Assembly: GCA_031769625.1 (NCBI GenBank)
Contig: JAUIMM010000213.1
Location: 806,001 to 870,000 of the forward strand
DNA from: Taudactylus pleione
Lineage: Eukaryota > Chordata > Amphibia > Anura > Myobatrachidae
Direction: 5' to 3'
DNA length: 64,000 nucleotides
Below, one piece after another: positions 43,527 to 55,401 of this stretch (within the stretch, counting starts at the first letter, position 1; each line of letters opens with the position of its first letter). A program made the position numbers and the translations under genes. The notes under the pieces were generated by a model. The model worked only from the letters and a program-made list of their open reading frames with translations, was not told where the DNA came from and ran no database searches.

Positions 43527-44125
43527 GGGCCTGATTCAGAGTTGCATGCAAATCTGATTTGCATATACAGCTTTGAATAAACATTTGTGATTTAGAGTTT
43601 TACACGTCCCAGCTGTATCTCCACTTGCAACTGAGTTGGTGTCAGAGGCATCACCAGGTGTGGTGTGATCTCAAGGTCTCGAGGCCACAACCCCTGGTGT
43701 GTTCCATTTTGGGGGCATGACCGAGTATCATGTCCTTGTCATTCTGGGGGCTTGCCCAGCACTCTGGAAGGTGCTGGGAAGCCCTCATCATGCACGTGTG
43801 TCATCCATCACCCCGCTGCAGCACTTTTTAGTGATATCATCCAATAGCTCTGCTATTTTGGTGTCACTCCCTCTGATGGTGTCACCTGGTGTGGCCTGTA
43901 CTGCCCACACCCCTGTAGTGATGCCATTGGTTGGTGTAACTGGGCAGCAACTGGGCATTTGCACATAGAATGAGTGTTCCTTTGGCATCTGATATCCAAG
44001 ATCTATTGCACCAAGGATATGGCGGGTGCAAATGCACCCTGAAAGTGATGACAACTACTTTACCATGCAGATGTGCCGGGGCGGTGCAGATTTAGATTTA
44101 CTTTGCAGCCAACTCTGAATACTTT
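43527..44125. mobile_element. MITE, GGGCCTGATTCAGAG-terminus family, hosting a hAT
   Basis: The left end GGGCCTGATTCAGAGTTGCA matches the family. The right end is degraded (GCAGCCAACTCTGAATACTT, about 44105-44124). Mirrored subterminal words (GCAAATCTGATTTGCAT and CAGATTTAGATTTACTTTGC) support one element. A 287-bp hAT insertion with an 8-bp duplication lies inside and accounts for nearly half its length. Confidence 0.65.
43643..43929. mobile_element. Non-autonomous hAT element with perfect 8-bp TSD
   Basis: The ends are CAGAGGCATCACCAGG and, mirrored, CAATGGCATCACTACAGG. The 8-mer GTTGGTGT is present immediately on both sides (43635-43642 and 43930-43937), an exact hAT-type duplication. Non-coding interior with GGTGTCACC-type short palindromes. 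Confidence 0.92.
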
Positions 44126-45617
44126 TGAATATTCGCATTTATTTCCAAGCACACAATGTGGCTGCATAATTGCCCTCAAAATGTTTATGTTTTGAGAGTT
44201 GTAGATCTCAATGCATGTACGGCAAAAGTTTATATATTTAAGGTTTTATATTTACTTTTTATAAATATTTTTCAAATTAGTTTCATTTGTCATTGTAATT
44301 TTTTAAAGCGTATATTTGTGATAAGGTTAACATCTTTGAAAGACTATGATTCATATATAGCGCTGGTTTCTTTTATTATTATTTTTTATACATTACCAGG
44401 TTTATGAGACCCTCAAAATGTATGACGATCGTTCAAGAACCCACTTCTTGAAATGACAGTCAGTCTATATTTTAACATGGATGAAAAAGTTTTCATATAG
44501 CAACATTTAATTAGAAGAATGATTGTAACTCTACCTAACTCTTGCTGTAGCAGAAAACCTAACCCATTGTTGCTGATAAAATAACATCATCCCAGCATGG
44601 CTCTACTTAATATAGTGTTTTTTAATATCCTGTGTTCATTGTTAGATTAAAAATGGATTATATGTTAAATTAAATTTGTGCTTCAAAATGAAGTCACCAG
44701 AAATATAATATAAAAGAACCAGTTACTTGTATGTAATACTAATATAAATCAAGTTAAACCATACGAAAATGCATACAATATTGCTTTGCTTTCTTTCAAC
44801 ATCACAGTGTTTTTTTTAGAAACTTTATGCAACAATGAGTGTTGGCAAAGCAAAAGAGAGTTAGCACATTTTAAGAAGGGATAGTGTCCATATGCCCCAT
44901 GTTGTGTAACTCTTATGTCAGTTTCTTATGTTATAACAGGCTTTAAACATATTTTTTAAGTGGCAAAAGGTTTAAGTATTTTTTTCTTCCTGGGATGAAA
45001 AACTAGCATTTTGTTTATTGGGCTACTACTTACTAGAGCGGAGAAGGAAGAATGAGGAGGGAATAGGGGAAGGGTGCATGTTTTTCAATTCACTCCCCAT
45101 AAAAACAACTTTTTTTTACTGTACTGTACTATATTTGCACATATACTGTAGTTTATGGCTGACTGTGGAGTAAAACACCTATCTAAGATACAAATAGACT
45201 TTATATCTCATAATGGGTGGGATGCACTATCATCAATTATGTGGTCAAACCCCTAAAAATGCAATTTTCGGGAGTTTGACCGCATTACTCATATGCACTA
45301 AGCTTTGGAACGCAAAACTTTCCGCAGCTTAAGATGGCATTGACCAATAGATGCCTATGGACTTCTTTCGCAAAGTGCTCTGAGAGGAGTAAATTGGATC
45401 CCTCCCAGTACCCCCGTGGCATGCGTGTCATACGACACATGCGCAGAGGGACTTCTGGGTCATAAACTCAGAAATCCTTCTAATACAAAGTACAACTCTT
45501 ATCTGGAGAGCTGTCTTTTGCGATTTTACTTGCAAATCTTCATTCATATCGGTGTTATTAATGTCTGTATGCATGCAATTAGTGTAGGAATGCTGTTTGA
45601 TACATCCCAACCACACT
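44126..45617. other. Gene-free stretch
   Basis: AT-rich. At 45218-45300 a GGGATGCACTATCATC end and the mirrored CAAACCCCTAAAAATGC/GGGAGTTTGACCGCATT hint at a truncated MITE. No coding similarity. Confidence 0.35.
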
Positions 45618-45770
45618 GTTGCTAGAAAATAACTGTAGTACATATTCATCACAAATTAACACTACACCTCTCAGTGCACTATGTTGTAGAACTTTAATAA
45701 TAATTTTAGACCATTTTTTGTGATTCATCCAAAAAAGGTTTCCTCCAAAATGGAAAGTGTGCTGTAAAAG
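45618..45770 (+). repeat. Upstream copy of a direct repeat (hAT-type relic)
   Basis: GTTGCTAGAAAATAACTGTA followed by about 130 bp resembles 46214-46350 in the same orientation, by eye roughly 75-80% alike with small indels. It corresponds to sequence just before the hAT-like C-terminal relic. Confidence 0.7.
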
Positions 45771-46213
45771 AAAAGTGCTTTCCACTCGGTCATATTTCAA
45801 CACTGCCTTAGACACTCAAGCCTCTTATACTGTAGCTACAGAATTGATTCCAGACTGCAGAATTAGTTTCACACTGTTCAGCAATTGATAAGTCAATAGA
45901 TTTTACGATCTTTCAAAATAATGGTGAAAGTAGTGGCTTTGAAAATAACCAGCAAAATCACTTTTGAAATGTTTTTAATGAATAAGCCAACCCTTACACT
46001 TATATTTTGCTGATATTACTGCATCACATTTGATCTTGGTAATGTATCACTAGTTGTTGTTTCTGGAGTGCTCAGTAGAGGGTGCAGTAAGAGGCACATA
46101 TTGTTCGACAAATCTACCTTGTAAAATAAACTAATCATTCCTGTATCTCTTAATACATTTTTTTTCTGGATTGGTAAAACAACTATATGAGCTAAAAAAA
46201 CACTTAATAATAT

Positions 46214-46640
46214 GTTGCTAGAAAACAACTGTAGTACATATTGAACACAAATTATCGCTACACATCTCAGTGCTGTATGTTGAAGAACTTTCACAACATC
46301 TTAAGACAGTTATTGTAGATGCATCACAAAATGGAAATCGTGCAGGAAAAGAGTGGATATCACTCCAACTACTTCAAGTAAGAGATTTATTAGAAGGTAA
46401 AACCACATCTATTCCAGAAAACATCATGGTATGTAATATAGCACAATATAAGTATGATCCTATTATAACATGTGATGTGGATTGAAGTTTCTCATTTTGC
46501 AATATAATTCTTACTAAGCAGAGATTCATACTTTTAAAGAGAATATTGAAAAACTATTGTTATCTATTGCTAAAAATAAGACATCTTGCATTTATTTCAA
46601 ATTGTATTTGTTGTTTAAATAACATATATAGGTTTCTTTT
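46214..46640 (+). pseudogene. Possible hAT-type transposase C-terminal relic
   Basis: The open frame 46270-46485 continues past a stop. It reads YKYDPIITCDVD, then SFSFCNIILTKQRFIL, then ILKNYC. This order resembles the hAT dimerisation region (an F.Y.P..S.DVERSFS...L..R-type block, where Arg is here replaced by a stop). Upstream SLQLLQVRDLLEGKT would fit a helical part. No DDE core or zinc finger is visible. An alternative is a host gene derived from hAT, but the stop and isolation argue for a relic. Confidence 0.45.
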
Positions 46641-47093
46641 ATGTAAAAATGGAAATTTGCCAATGATGTAATGCTGTGTTCAATAGATTTAATATTTTTT
46701 GTATTTTCTGTATTTCAAGGTCATGTTTTGTCAAACTTTTCCTCATATACAGTAAATCCTATCTTAAAACATAGTATTTCATGAGACACAATTTGGTAAT
46801 TATTTATAATTGGGAGTTTAAGAAATTCAAAACTTCTAACATTTTAAAATTACAAAATAAATTGATAAAACTTTGTGTTTAATATATTTGTTAGAGTGCC
46901 ACATCCTGTCCCTTGACATTAGTGATGTACTGTACAAGTATGCAAATACTATTTGATGATCAGAACCTTTGCGTAAGATTAAAATTACTAGTTGACCCAG
47001 AAAGTTTCAAATAAGCAACAAACAAAAACAATGACAGCTTATAAGTATGATTATATTTTTTTTCCATAGGGAGTAAGTCCACCCAATATTATA
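46641..47093. other. No recognisable gene
   Basis: AT-rich, no open frame of note. Confidence 0.4.
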
Positions 47094-47097
47094 TTAA

Positions 47098-47662
47098 CCC
47101 AGGGTCATTGTGGTGGAAAATTGTTACATGGACGTTGGGGTGGGTCATTATGGCCCTGATATATTTTATGCCTGATTTTGAAATTGTAAGGATGATTTTA
47201 GAAGAATATTAGTATATTTGGAATAATATACTATTGAATGAGGACTTTTGTTCAAATTAAATGTCAGAGAAAAAAAGAAGGAACTCTATTTTTATTTCTA
47301 TGCAGTCTTCAAAATTTTTTTACAAAATTGACAACTTCTGTGTTATTGCTAACATCTTAACAAAAAATAAACCTTTTATCTAAAATGAAACATTTTCATT
47401 GACTTAAGTATGAGATCTTTTGAAGATTAAAACAATACAAAAAAAATTGTTACACCGACATTGAGGTTGGGTTATAATAACCTTTTTGGAATTACGCTTG
47501 TCTAGTTCTCTGTGCTGACACTGGCTGACTGAGTGATAGTGGGAAACGGGTAGGGAGGGGTCTGAGCTTCAGCTACTGAGAGTCTTGGCAACATTGCAAA
47601 ACTAAGTAAAATATACATTTACAACATCCTGATCACCATGACCCAACCTCAATGATGCTGGG
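47098..47662. mobile_element. piggyBac-like non-autonomous element (TTAA flanks)
   Basis: The ends CCCAGGGTCATTG and CAATGATGCTGGG lie between TTAA (47094-47097) and TTAA (47663-47666). TTAA targets with CCC-type termini are usual for piggyBac; Kolobok also uses TTAA. A subterminal unit AAAATTGTTAC....GAC(G/A)TTG..GT recurs at 47118-47156 and 47447-47480. ACCCAACCTCAATG (47641-47654) is the exact inverse of 47459-47472. No transposase. Confidence 0.7.
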
Positions 47663-47666
47663 TTAA

Positions 47667-48895
47667 TGTACATAGACATTGGGGGGAATTTATTAAGTGA
47701 ACAGGTGGAGAAGCTGCCCATAGCATCAGCTTCTAGCTAGTATTTATCAAGTACAATTATAAGTTTGACATATTTCCTCTATAGTCACAATCATGCAGGA
47801 AAAGGCACTAATGCAGGGTGTAGTACTTAATCCTTAAACCTTGTACTCTGAAGATCTGTACTGCTGCTGGTTGAGTCACAGTGGTGGCTGTTTGTTAAGT
47901 GTTCAGGTTTGTCATCTTTAAACTTTCTGCATTTCACTGCAAGCTCTGGGTATATAAAACAGAAAGTCAGGATCACCTTTCTTTGATTATTGTAGTCTTA
48001 CAAATGATGTAGTTGTTACTCTTCTGTTTACTTTAGACTTCCTTGGTTCGGACTGACTTACAGCACTGCAGCCATCTAGCTGAGGTTCATGTGACAGACA
48101 TAGGACCTAAGAAAATGTTCCAAAATCTAACTGATCTTCTTTTCGTTAATTAAGCTTAGGGTGAGATTTATAAAAAAGAACAGTTTAAAATCTAACTTTG
48201 TGCAAGAATTTTTAAAAATTTTCAAATACATTTTACTGCCACATCAGAACTTCTGGGAGGCACAGTATGGAGGCAAAATATGTATTTGATTCATAGCTCC
48301 ACAAGGTGCAATCCACATTTCATAAATAGAAATGGTTATGGGAGATATTTTGAATGACCAATCATCAATATCCTAAAGAATAGTAGAACCATTTCAAAGA
48401 GGTAGATGAGTAGTAGAATGTACAAAATAAGTTACATTGAGTCACGATTTATAATGTACTCAAGCAACAATTTGTTTTGCTCAAAATATACAATTCCCAA
48501 GCTTGGTATCCAGACTACTTTTACCAAAACTGTTTCAAAACTTTCTTTACATGGAAGCAATTAGACAACATACAAGGGTGCTAGACCAGGATACTATCTA
48601 AGTAGAGAGTAACAAATTATTAATTAGGTACAACAAATTTTGAAAAACAGCAGTGGTATTGAATGGACCTAAATTCCATGGTCAAACATTTGTAGTGACT
48701 TTTACAAACACTGAAATTGATTTTACACTCTAATTCTTATTTAATTTTGCAGGCACTTTAATATTGAGTTTTGGAAATACATTTTTCCTTTGGACACATT
48801 CAAAGAGTTATGAAATTAGTGGAAGAGGCAACCAACTTTTATTGGTGATTTTATTCAGTGTACTATACATGAGTCATAATCTAGAATAACACTGT
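47667..48895. other. Gene-free stretch with partial Harbinger-like repeat
   Basis: 47688-47760 (GGGGGGAATTTATTAAGTG...GTGGAGAAGCTGCCCATAGC...AGCTTCTAGC) is a partial relative of the Harbinger MITEs. The rest is unassigned. Confidence 0.4.
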
Positions 48896-49466
48896 GGGCC
48901 TGATTCAGAGCCGGACACTATTTGTGCTCGCTCCTTCAGAAAAAGGGGCCAGATATTTAAATAGAGCGCTCGCTCTTTGCAGTCTGTTGATGCCTCTATG
49001 TCTGAACGAAACATGCGCTTGCTAATTTTTAAAAAACGCCCCCTGGCCGCTCACATCCTACATCATCTCCGCTATTTATTAGATTAATCGAGTACATCGA
49101 AAGGCGTATGAACTGCTCACAGTGCTTGTGGTAAGATATTCCTACCGCAATCATGCGAGCAGTTCAGGCTCAAAGACAACCAAGTGACGTGGTCGATGAC
49201 GCTGCTTTGTTAATTATGCACACCCTTAAAATGCCCATTTTGACCATTTGGCACTCCCCGTTTTCAAGCACCTTCCCCTGTTACCACCCACATACGCCTC
49301 ATTCTGTCACTCAAATTAGCAGGCTTTCGCTATTTTGCGAGTACACAATTTCCAACCGCAATGACTGGTTCGCGCATGCGTATTACAACCCATATGCATG
49401 CGCAGTTGTGTGAACATCGCTTGGAGCGAACGAGCGGCTGCTTACGAGCGGCTCTGAATCAGGCCC
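48896..49466. mobile_element. MITE, GGGCCTGATTCAGAG-terminus family, copy B
   Basis: Ends GGGCCTGATTCAGAGCCGG and AGCGGCTCTGAATCAGGCCC, flanked by TGT at 48893-48895 and 49467-49469. Its interior is homologous to copy A over most of its length, for example CGCCCCCTGGCCGCTC and TACGCCTC.TTCTGTCACTC. Confidence 0.9.
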
Positions 49467-49469
49467 TGT

Positions 49470-50115
49470 ATTCCCTTTTCAACAAACAAAAATCTTGATC
49501 TGGTTGAAGTTGGTTGTAGATGACTCCATTACAGGGTTCTCTTTAAAGTATTCAGACTTGGCCTTGGTTACAGGTACAAAAAAGGAGTAGACTTTTGTCA
49601 AGACCTTAGGTCATGTCAGGAATAATGTCACTTGCACAGTGCCATAGACTACTGAGCACATGTACCAGCGAGAGTGGTGGCACACTGAGGCTACACTTGG
49701 GACCCATTCTCTCTTAATCTTTGATAACAAGGAAAAGGGTTGTCACTTTTCCACAGTCAGAGAATGGATAACACACTGATTAAGATATCCCTTGCAAGCC
49801 TCTGCAGGTAGAGATAGGCACTGTTGGAGTGGGTAATATGGGTGCATAAAATATGAAGCACTTGAAACTGCTATGTCAGCATTTTGTGCTCTCACAGTAT
49901 GTAGGAAAAGAGTGTACTGTTACATGCATACAGTATGTTGAGTTGGTTACATCTCAAGATACATTCAGCTCAGAAACAGTGGCATTTGCACTTAGCATAT
50001 GTCAGATGTAACGTGTATAGTTATATTCCACAATAGCTTGGAGATAGCATAGAGATGTGGCTACTCAATGTTAGTCATAAATTTTAAAGTTGCATTAAAC
50101 TAGTTGAATAAAATA
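49470..50115. other. No recognisable gene
   Basis: No domain or repeat end seen between the MITE and the Tc1-like element. Confidence 0.35.
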
Positions 50116-50129
50116 TACACTGAAGTTTC

Positions 50130-51165
50130 AAAAGTCATGGGATATATGCCTAGTATTGTGTAGGATCCCCTCTAGCCTGGCAAAGTGCAGCAACTCAACA
50201 TGGTATGTTGACCCATGCCATTTGGATAGCTTCCCACAACTTCCTGATATTTGTAGGTGCAGGATCTTGGGTATGAATAGACCTCTCCACCACTTCCCAT
50301 GTTGGGCTAAATTGGTGGCCACACCATTCATTGAAACTCTCCAGAATACTTCTCAAACCTATTCTGGACAACTTGGGACCAATGATATGGTGTATTATCC
50401 TGCTGGAATATCCATTGTTGTGTGGGTACACGAAATCTATGAAGGGCCTCAAATGGTCATCAAGCAATGCAATGTAATGGTTACCGGTAAATTATGTTTT
50501 CGGGCAGACCAGTGGACCAAACCCATGCCATGTGAACACACCCCACACCATTATGGAACCATTACCAGCCTGCACGGTGACTTGTTGACAACTGGGGTCC
50601 ATGACATCATGGGGTCTGTGCTACACCCAAACTCTACCATCAGTCTGAAACATCTGGGAACCATGACTCATCAGACCATGCTACATGTTGCCATTCCTCC
50701 AAGGTTCAGATGAGGCTCTGTGTTTGGTGTTGTAGTGTTAACAGGGGCACACTGATGGGTCTTCGGCTCCCATATCCTATTGAAGCTAAACAATGCTGCA
50801 CTGACCTGCTGGCTATGCATCTGGTACCTCCTGCATTAATTGTGGATGTGATTTGAGCCAGTGTAACTTGTTTGTTACCGCAGAAAATTCTGGATAGAAT
50901 CCAGTGGTCACGATCATTAAGCACTAGTGGCCGGCCACTGCGCTGTCCATGATGGATGGTAATGTCTTCCATGAGGTATTCCTGGTACACATGTGACACC
51001 ATAAATTTATGAATGTTAAATGTAGAATCTTTTGAAATGGAATGTCCTATCTGTCAAGCTCCCACTTTCATGCCTTGTTCAAACTTCAATAGTTCATGTA
51101 ACCTTGCCATGAGCAGCCTACCCGGTGTCCAAACTGAGTCAGATTACAACTGATTCAGGTCTGGG
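50130..51165 (-). pseudogene. Tc1-like transposase, second family, decayed
   Basis: Minus-strand reading gives the N-terminal helix-turn-helix region in frame 51002-50706 (GRPLVLNDRDHWILSRIFCG, then NKQVTLAQITSTINAGG, then RRPISVPLL). This is followed by AWSDESWF with the first catalytic Asp (about 50660), then FQQDNTPYHW with the second (about 50400), and MVWPPI after a stop. The final Glu block (SPDLNPIEH-type) is lost or unreadable. It is a different family from the element at 14.8-16.4 kb, by both termini and protein. Confidence 0.8.
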
Positions 51166-51179
51166 CATTTCAAAGACAT

Positions 51180-51422
51180 TTGAAAAAATTGGAATGACTT
51201 TGCACATAAAGTAATTATATTGTACCATATATATTGAACCAACATTGTATATTATTCAATACAAATGTAATTGATTACTCAGTTGATGGTGCTCCCCAGA
51301 GCCAAAACATAAATGGAAACAAACAAGAGAGGAAGAGGGCTCTTTTTTTCTGGGGCACTCTTATGTAAGTTATTCTGATTAAAATATAACTTTTAATATT
51401 ATCATTAAAAAAGTATATCACT
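51180..51422 (+). repeat. PLE pseudo-LTR copy T1
   Basis: It starts TTGAAAAAATTGGAATGACT and includes GATGGTGCTCCCCAGAGCC and GAGAGGAAGAGGGCTC. It matches 55770-56020 in direct orientation over about 245 bp, highly similar by eye. It forms the left end of the insertion, the 3' side of the minus-strand PLE. Confidence 0.88.
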
Positions 51423-51815
51423 AGTCTGTTGACAAGTTATAACATAGACACTTTTCAATAAACTATTCTGTCACTGTAGTCAGATATATTAGGAAAAGAT
51501 GAACAGACTATAGGTGAACAAATATTGGCTTACTGTGATATATTTTATTAAATATTGATCATTTATTGGTACTTCAGAAAAGAGATATAGGATAGACATT
51601 CTGTATCTTGATTTGGGCATCAAACGCAATGATTATTGTCCATAGAATTTGTTTAATAATATTTTAATTTTCACTACTGGCTATAAAAAAAACAGTCTTC
51701 TAATTCTTAGTATATATTTTTCTCATAATCTCTGCTTTAATATATGTGTATACATGTTTTTGTAATTGTAAGTGTATAAATATTGTGAGTCCATATACCA
51801 GATCTTTGATGAGAT

Positions 51816-51935
51816 TGATTAAAAGTTAAGTTTTATGATAATAGAAGGAGTGCCCCCAAAAACAGAGTCTTCTTTTCCTCTTTTGTGTTGCATCTTTTAC
51901 TGACTCTAGGGGACCACCACCAGGTTAATAATTGA
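51816..51935 (-). repeat. PLE pseudo-LTR copy T2, inverted and diverged
   Basis: TTAAAAGTTAAGTTTTATGA, GAGTGCCCCCAAAAACAGAG, CTTCTTTTCCTCTTTTGTGT and CTCTAGGGGACCACCACCAG follow, in order, the reverse complement of T1/T3, with many substitutions. It lies downstream of the PLE stop. Confidence 0.55.
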
Positions 51936-52200
51936 CAGTTAGTATGTTTGCATGTGAAACACTCATTATGTAATGGACATTACCAGTTAACGTACCTTTC
52001 ACGTGATAACAGCGTGACCATACCTGTGCCTTGACCATCCCCTCAAATTCTGTATAGGTTATGGATCTACTAAGTTATATTTCAGAAAATTCTATGGGGC
52101 AAGCTGATGAATTGATCATGTCCCCATTATGTCAATCTTTTATATGAGTCTGGATGATAGAGGGTGATTTGTGAGACTGTTCTTGTATCACTATTGTCCC

Positions 52201-55200
52201 TCATATGAATACGTTATAGTTAATGTATTCATTAAGTCCGTCTGGCGTTAATGATCCAAGTTTAAAGGTCCAGACACTCTCTCATTTGAGTAGTTCCTGA
52301 ACAAGGTCACCCCCATGTATTCCTAGGTTTACCTTTTCTGAGTCAAAAACCATAAAATTCTTTATTGGATCCCTGGTGGTGTTTCAGTAAATGTCGGGCT
52401 ACTGATGTCAATTTTTTAAGTTTCATCAGGTCTGTGGAGGCATTTCTTATGGAACCAATAGGTTCCAAGATGCGGTGTTTAAAAGCCTGAGATGTCATTC
52501 CAACATACTTCACATTACAACTACAAGTTATGCAGTACACCACCCCTATTGCGTTACAATTCATAAAATTCCTAATGGGGATTATTTGGCCAAATTTATC
52601 TTCAACCTCATTTGTTTTCAAAATGAATTGGCAAGCCTTGCAAGTACCGCATGGAAAGGTACCTGTTAATTTAGTTTGTCTTAGTGGATTCTTAACGAAG
52701 TGACTCCTCACAAGTTCATCTCTCAGATTTTCTGAATATCTCCAACTCATGGAGACTTTACTTTCAAGGATGTTTAATAAGTCTTTGAACAAATGTAGAG
52801 TGTGCTAGTATTTTTGCACAATGTTTTGTATTTCCTTTCATTCGTGACAAAAATCACCAACAAAACGCAATTTATCCATGTTTTTCTTTTTTTGTTGTTT
52901 TGGTTCTGCTGGGAAAATCAAAGATTCTCTAGAGATATCTGACGTGTATTTTTTTGCTCTTCTAATAGAAAGTTTGTTGTATCCTCCTTCAAGGAGTCTC
53001 TCAGTAAGTTCACAACTTTTGTATTCAAAAGTTTTTTTGTCAGAACAATTACTTCTGAGTCTGAGAAATTCCCCCTTAGGCAGATTCTGTATTATGGGAG
53101 GAAAATGAAAACTTGTCTGGTGCAGGTGACAGTTGGTTGCCGTTTCTTTTCGGAATACTTATGTCTGAACTAGGCCTGTGGGGTCTTTGTAGATCTTTAG
53201 ATCAAGGGAGAGCACTGATTGTTGACTGATGTAATGCGTCAATTTCAGGTTTACTGAGTTGTTGTTTAGCATATTGATAAATGACATCAAGAGTTCTTGA
53301 TCTCCTTCCCTTATCATGATTATATCATCTATATATCTCCACCATGCTGTGATATGTTTTGTAAGTCTCTCGTTGTCATCATAGAATACTATTTCTCTCT
53401 CACACCACCCCAGGAAGAGGTTCACATATGTGGGGGCACATGCTGCTCCCACTGCTGTACCCCTTACCTGTAGGTATTGGTGGTCTCCAAATGTGAAATT
53501 ATTCCTTGTGAGTACAAACTCAAGAAGTTCTAAAAGGAATTGGTGAAAATCATTATAATCTTCCATCGTAAGAAAGAATTTAATGGCATTGAGTCCCAAA
53601 TTGTGTACAATGCTTGTATATAATGATTCTATGTCGAGGGTTACCAATAAATGTTCATCTAATTTCACATCATGTAGATTGTGTAATATATCCGCTGTAT
53701 CCTGGATATAGGATGGTAGACCCAGTATGTGATGTCGTAGATGGTGATCGATAAACCTTCCCACTTTTTCTGAGATGCTACCAGTGCCTGAGACAATAGG
53801 TCTTCCTGATGGATCTTTCAGGTTTTTGTGTACCTTTGGAAGAAGGTAGAAAGTGGGTGTTTTGGGATATGGTGTTGTGAGATAATTGTATTCCTGTTTT
53901 AAGAATAGTCCCATCTGAGAAGGCTTTCTTCAGTATTGGATTCAATATCACATTCGAATTATCAGTGGGGTTAAATAGAATCCTTTTATAGCACTTGTCA
54001 TCCCCTAGTTGGTGCATGGCTTCCTTGGTGTACATGTCTGTGGGCCAGATCACGATACTACCCCCCTTATCCGAGGGTTTGATCACCATATCATGCCAAT
54101 CTTTCATTTTCCTCAGGGTTCGGATCTCCCTGAAGTTAAGGTTACCATGACTCAGTTTTTTTCTTCTCTTTCAATGATCTTGTAATACATCGAGATCACA
54201 GGATACAAGTTCCTGAAATACTTTAACTTCAGGACATATCTGCTCTTGGGGAAAGAAATCAGATTTCTTTTTGAACAGAGGTCTGTTTGATGATTTTACA
54301 GAGACTGATGGCATATTCTCTTACTCCAGATCCTCCACGATTTTAAGTGCAATAAGTTCATCCTTTTCCAAAATTTGTGAGGGTGACCCTGGCAGTGATA
54401 TGGCATCTTCCACGTTCTCCATATTTATTTCCTTATTAGAGAAGAATTTTTTAAGGAGTAGTTTGCGTCCAAAGAGTTTCAGGTCCTTTTCCCACATAAA
54501 TCGATTGAATGTTTTTGTGAGTGAAAAAGTAAGACCTTTTTCCAAGATTTTGATTTCAATGTCATTAAGAATCCTTTGGGAGAGATTGATTATTTTTAGG
54601 TTTTGGTTGTTGGTATTCAGTTGCCTTTCCATGTCCTCATTGTGTATCTCGGTGTTAATTGGGGATCCCAGCCTGCTGCTGGGTTTCTTCCTCCCCCTCC
54701 TCATCTTCCTCTTGGGTGGTGTCTGTTTCTGCCACCTCTCCCTAATCCTAAAAAGATACTGATGGGTTATCGCTATAATGATCCCCTCTGTATGTGGGGG
54801 TATTTCCTCTGGGAATTCTTCTCCTCCTGAGGATTCTGCTTCCGAGGAAGTATAGAGCTCCTGCTGTCGGAAAGTTTGTATTTTATTATCCGGCTTATTC
54901 CATCTAAAGATATTTCCTGTTTGAAAATCCCTCTTGTCCCAGTTGAACTTATTTATCTTACGATCGATAATATTAAGTTCATATGTCTCCAGGTCTTTCT
55001 TATTCTTCTCAAAATTTAATTGGAAATTGAGATCTCTTTCCCAAGTTTCAAGTTTTTTACCTAGGTCCTCAAATTTTTTCTCGCAAGTGTCTAGTATTAG
55101 ATGGCTATGCTTGATGTGGATGGGCATCAAATCATTTGTGCATTTAAGTAAGGTCGATTCCCAGTCTTTGACCAGATTTTCCGTTTGAAAGTTGGAAATA

Positions 55201-55401
55201 CTTTGGGTCTAAGGCCCCTGGGTGTGATCTTATGTTTTGAATAATTTTCTAGGATCGATATGGCCCAGGAGACTCTGATCCTTTGCTGTAGGAGGGATTT
55301 GATTTATAGAGATCTTCACCCCAATTTTTGAGATATATTTCTTCTGCCGGGACATCTGGGAAAATTTCATCTATATTTTCAGGAGCATTTTTTCTGGTCA
55401 T
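52201..55401 (-). pseudogene. Penelope-like element polyprotein (RT + GIY-YIG), near full length
   Basis: It starts at an ATG at 55401 (MTRKNAPENIDEIFPDVPAE) and ends at a stop at 52201. The N-terminal third is charged and coiled-coil-prone (SHLILDTCEKKFEDLGKKLE). RT follows in frames 54107-53778 and 53914-53159: TFYLLPKVHKN, PSGRPIVSGTGS, LDIESLYTSI, VGAACAPTYVNLFLG, and the active site WRYIDDIIM (about 53315-53345). The C-terminal frame 52792-52343 has a CGTCKAC cysteine cluster and the GIY-YIG endonuclease core GVVYCITCSCNVKYVGMTSQ. It would nick DNA and prime reverse transcription. At least four frame breaks make it inactive, although the catalytic motifs remain. Confidence 0.92.

Noticed and set aside
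47663..47666. Kolobok as the firm assignment of the TTAA element
   Set aside because: TTAA fits both piggyBac and Kolobok. CCC-type ends lean towards piggyBac, but no transposase is present, so only a tentative piggyBac-like label is given.
52343..52792. Intron-homing GIY-YIG endonuclease gene
   Set aside because: It sits in line behind an RT with PLE motifs and a CxxCxxC cluster, so it is the PLE endonuclease domain rather than a stand-alone homing enzyme.
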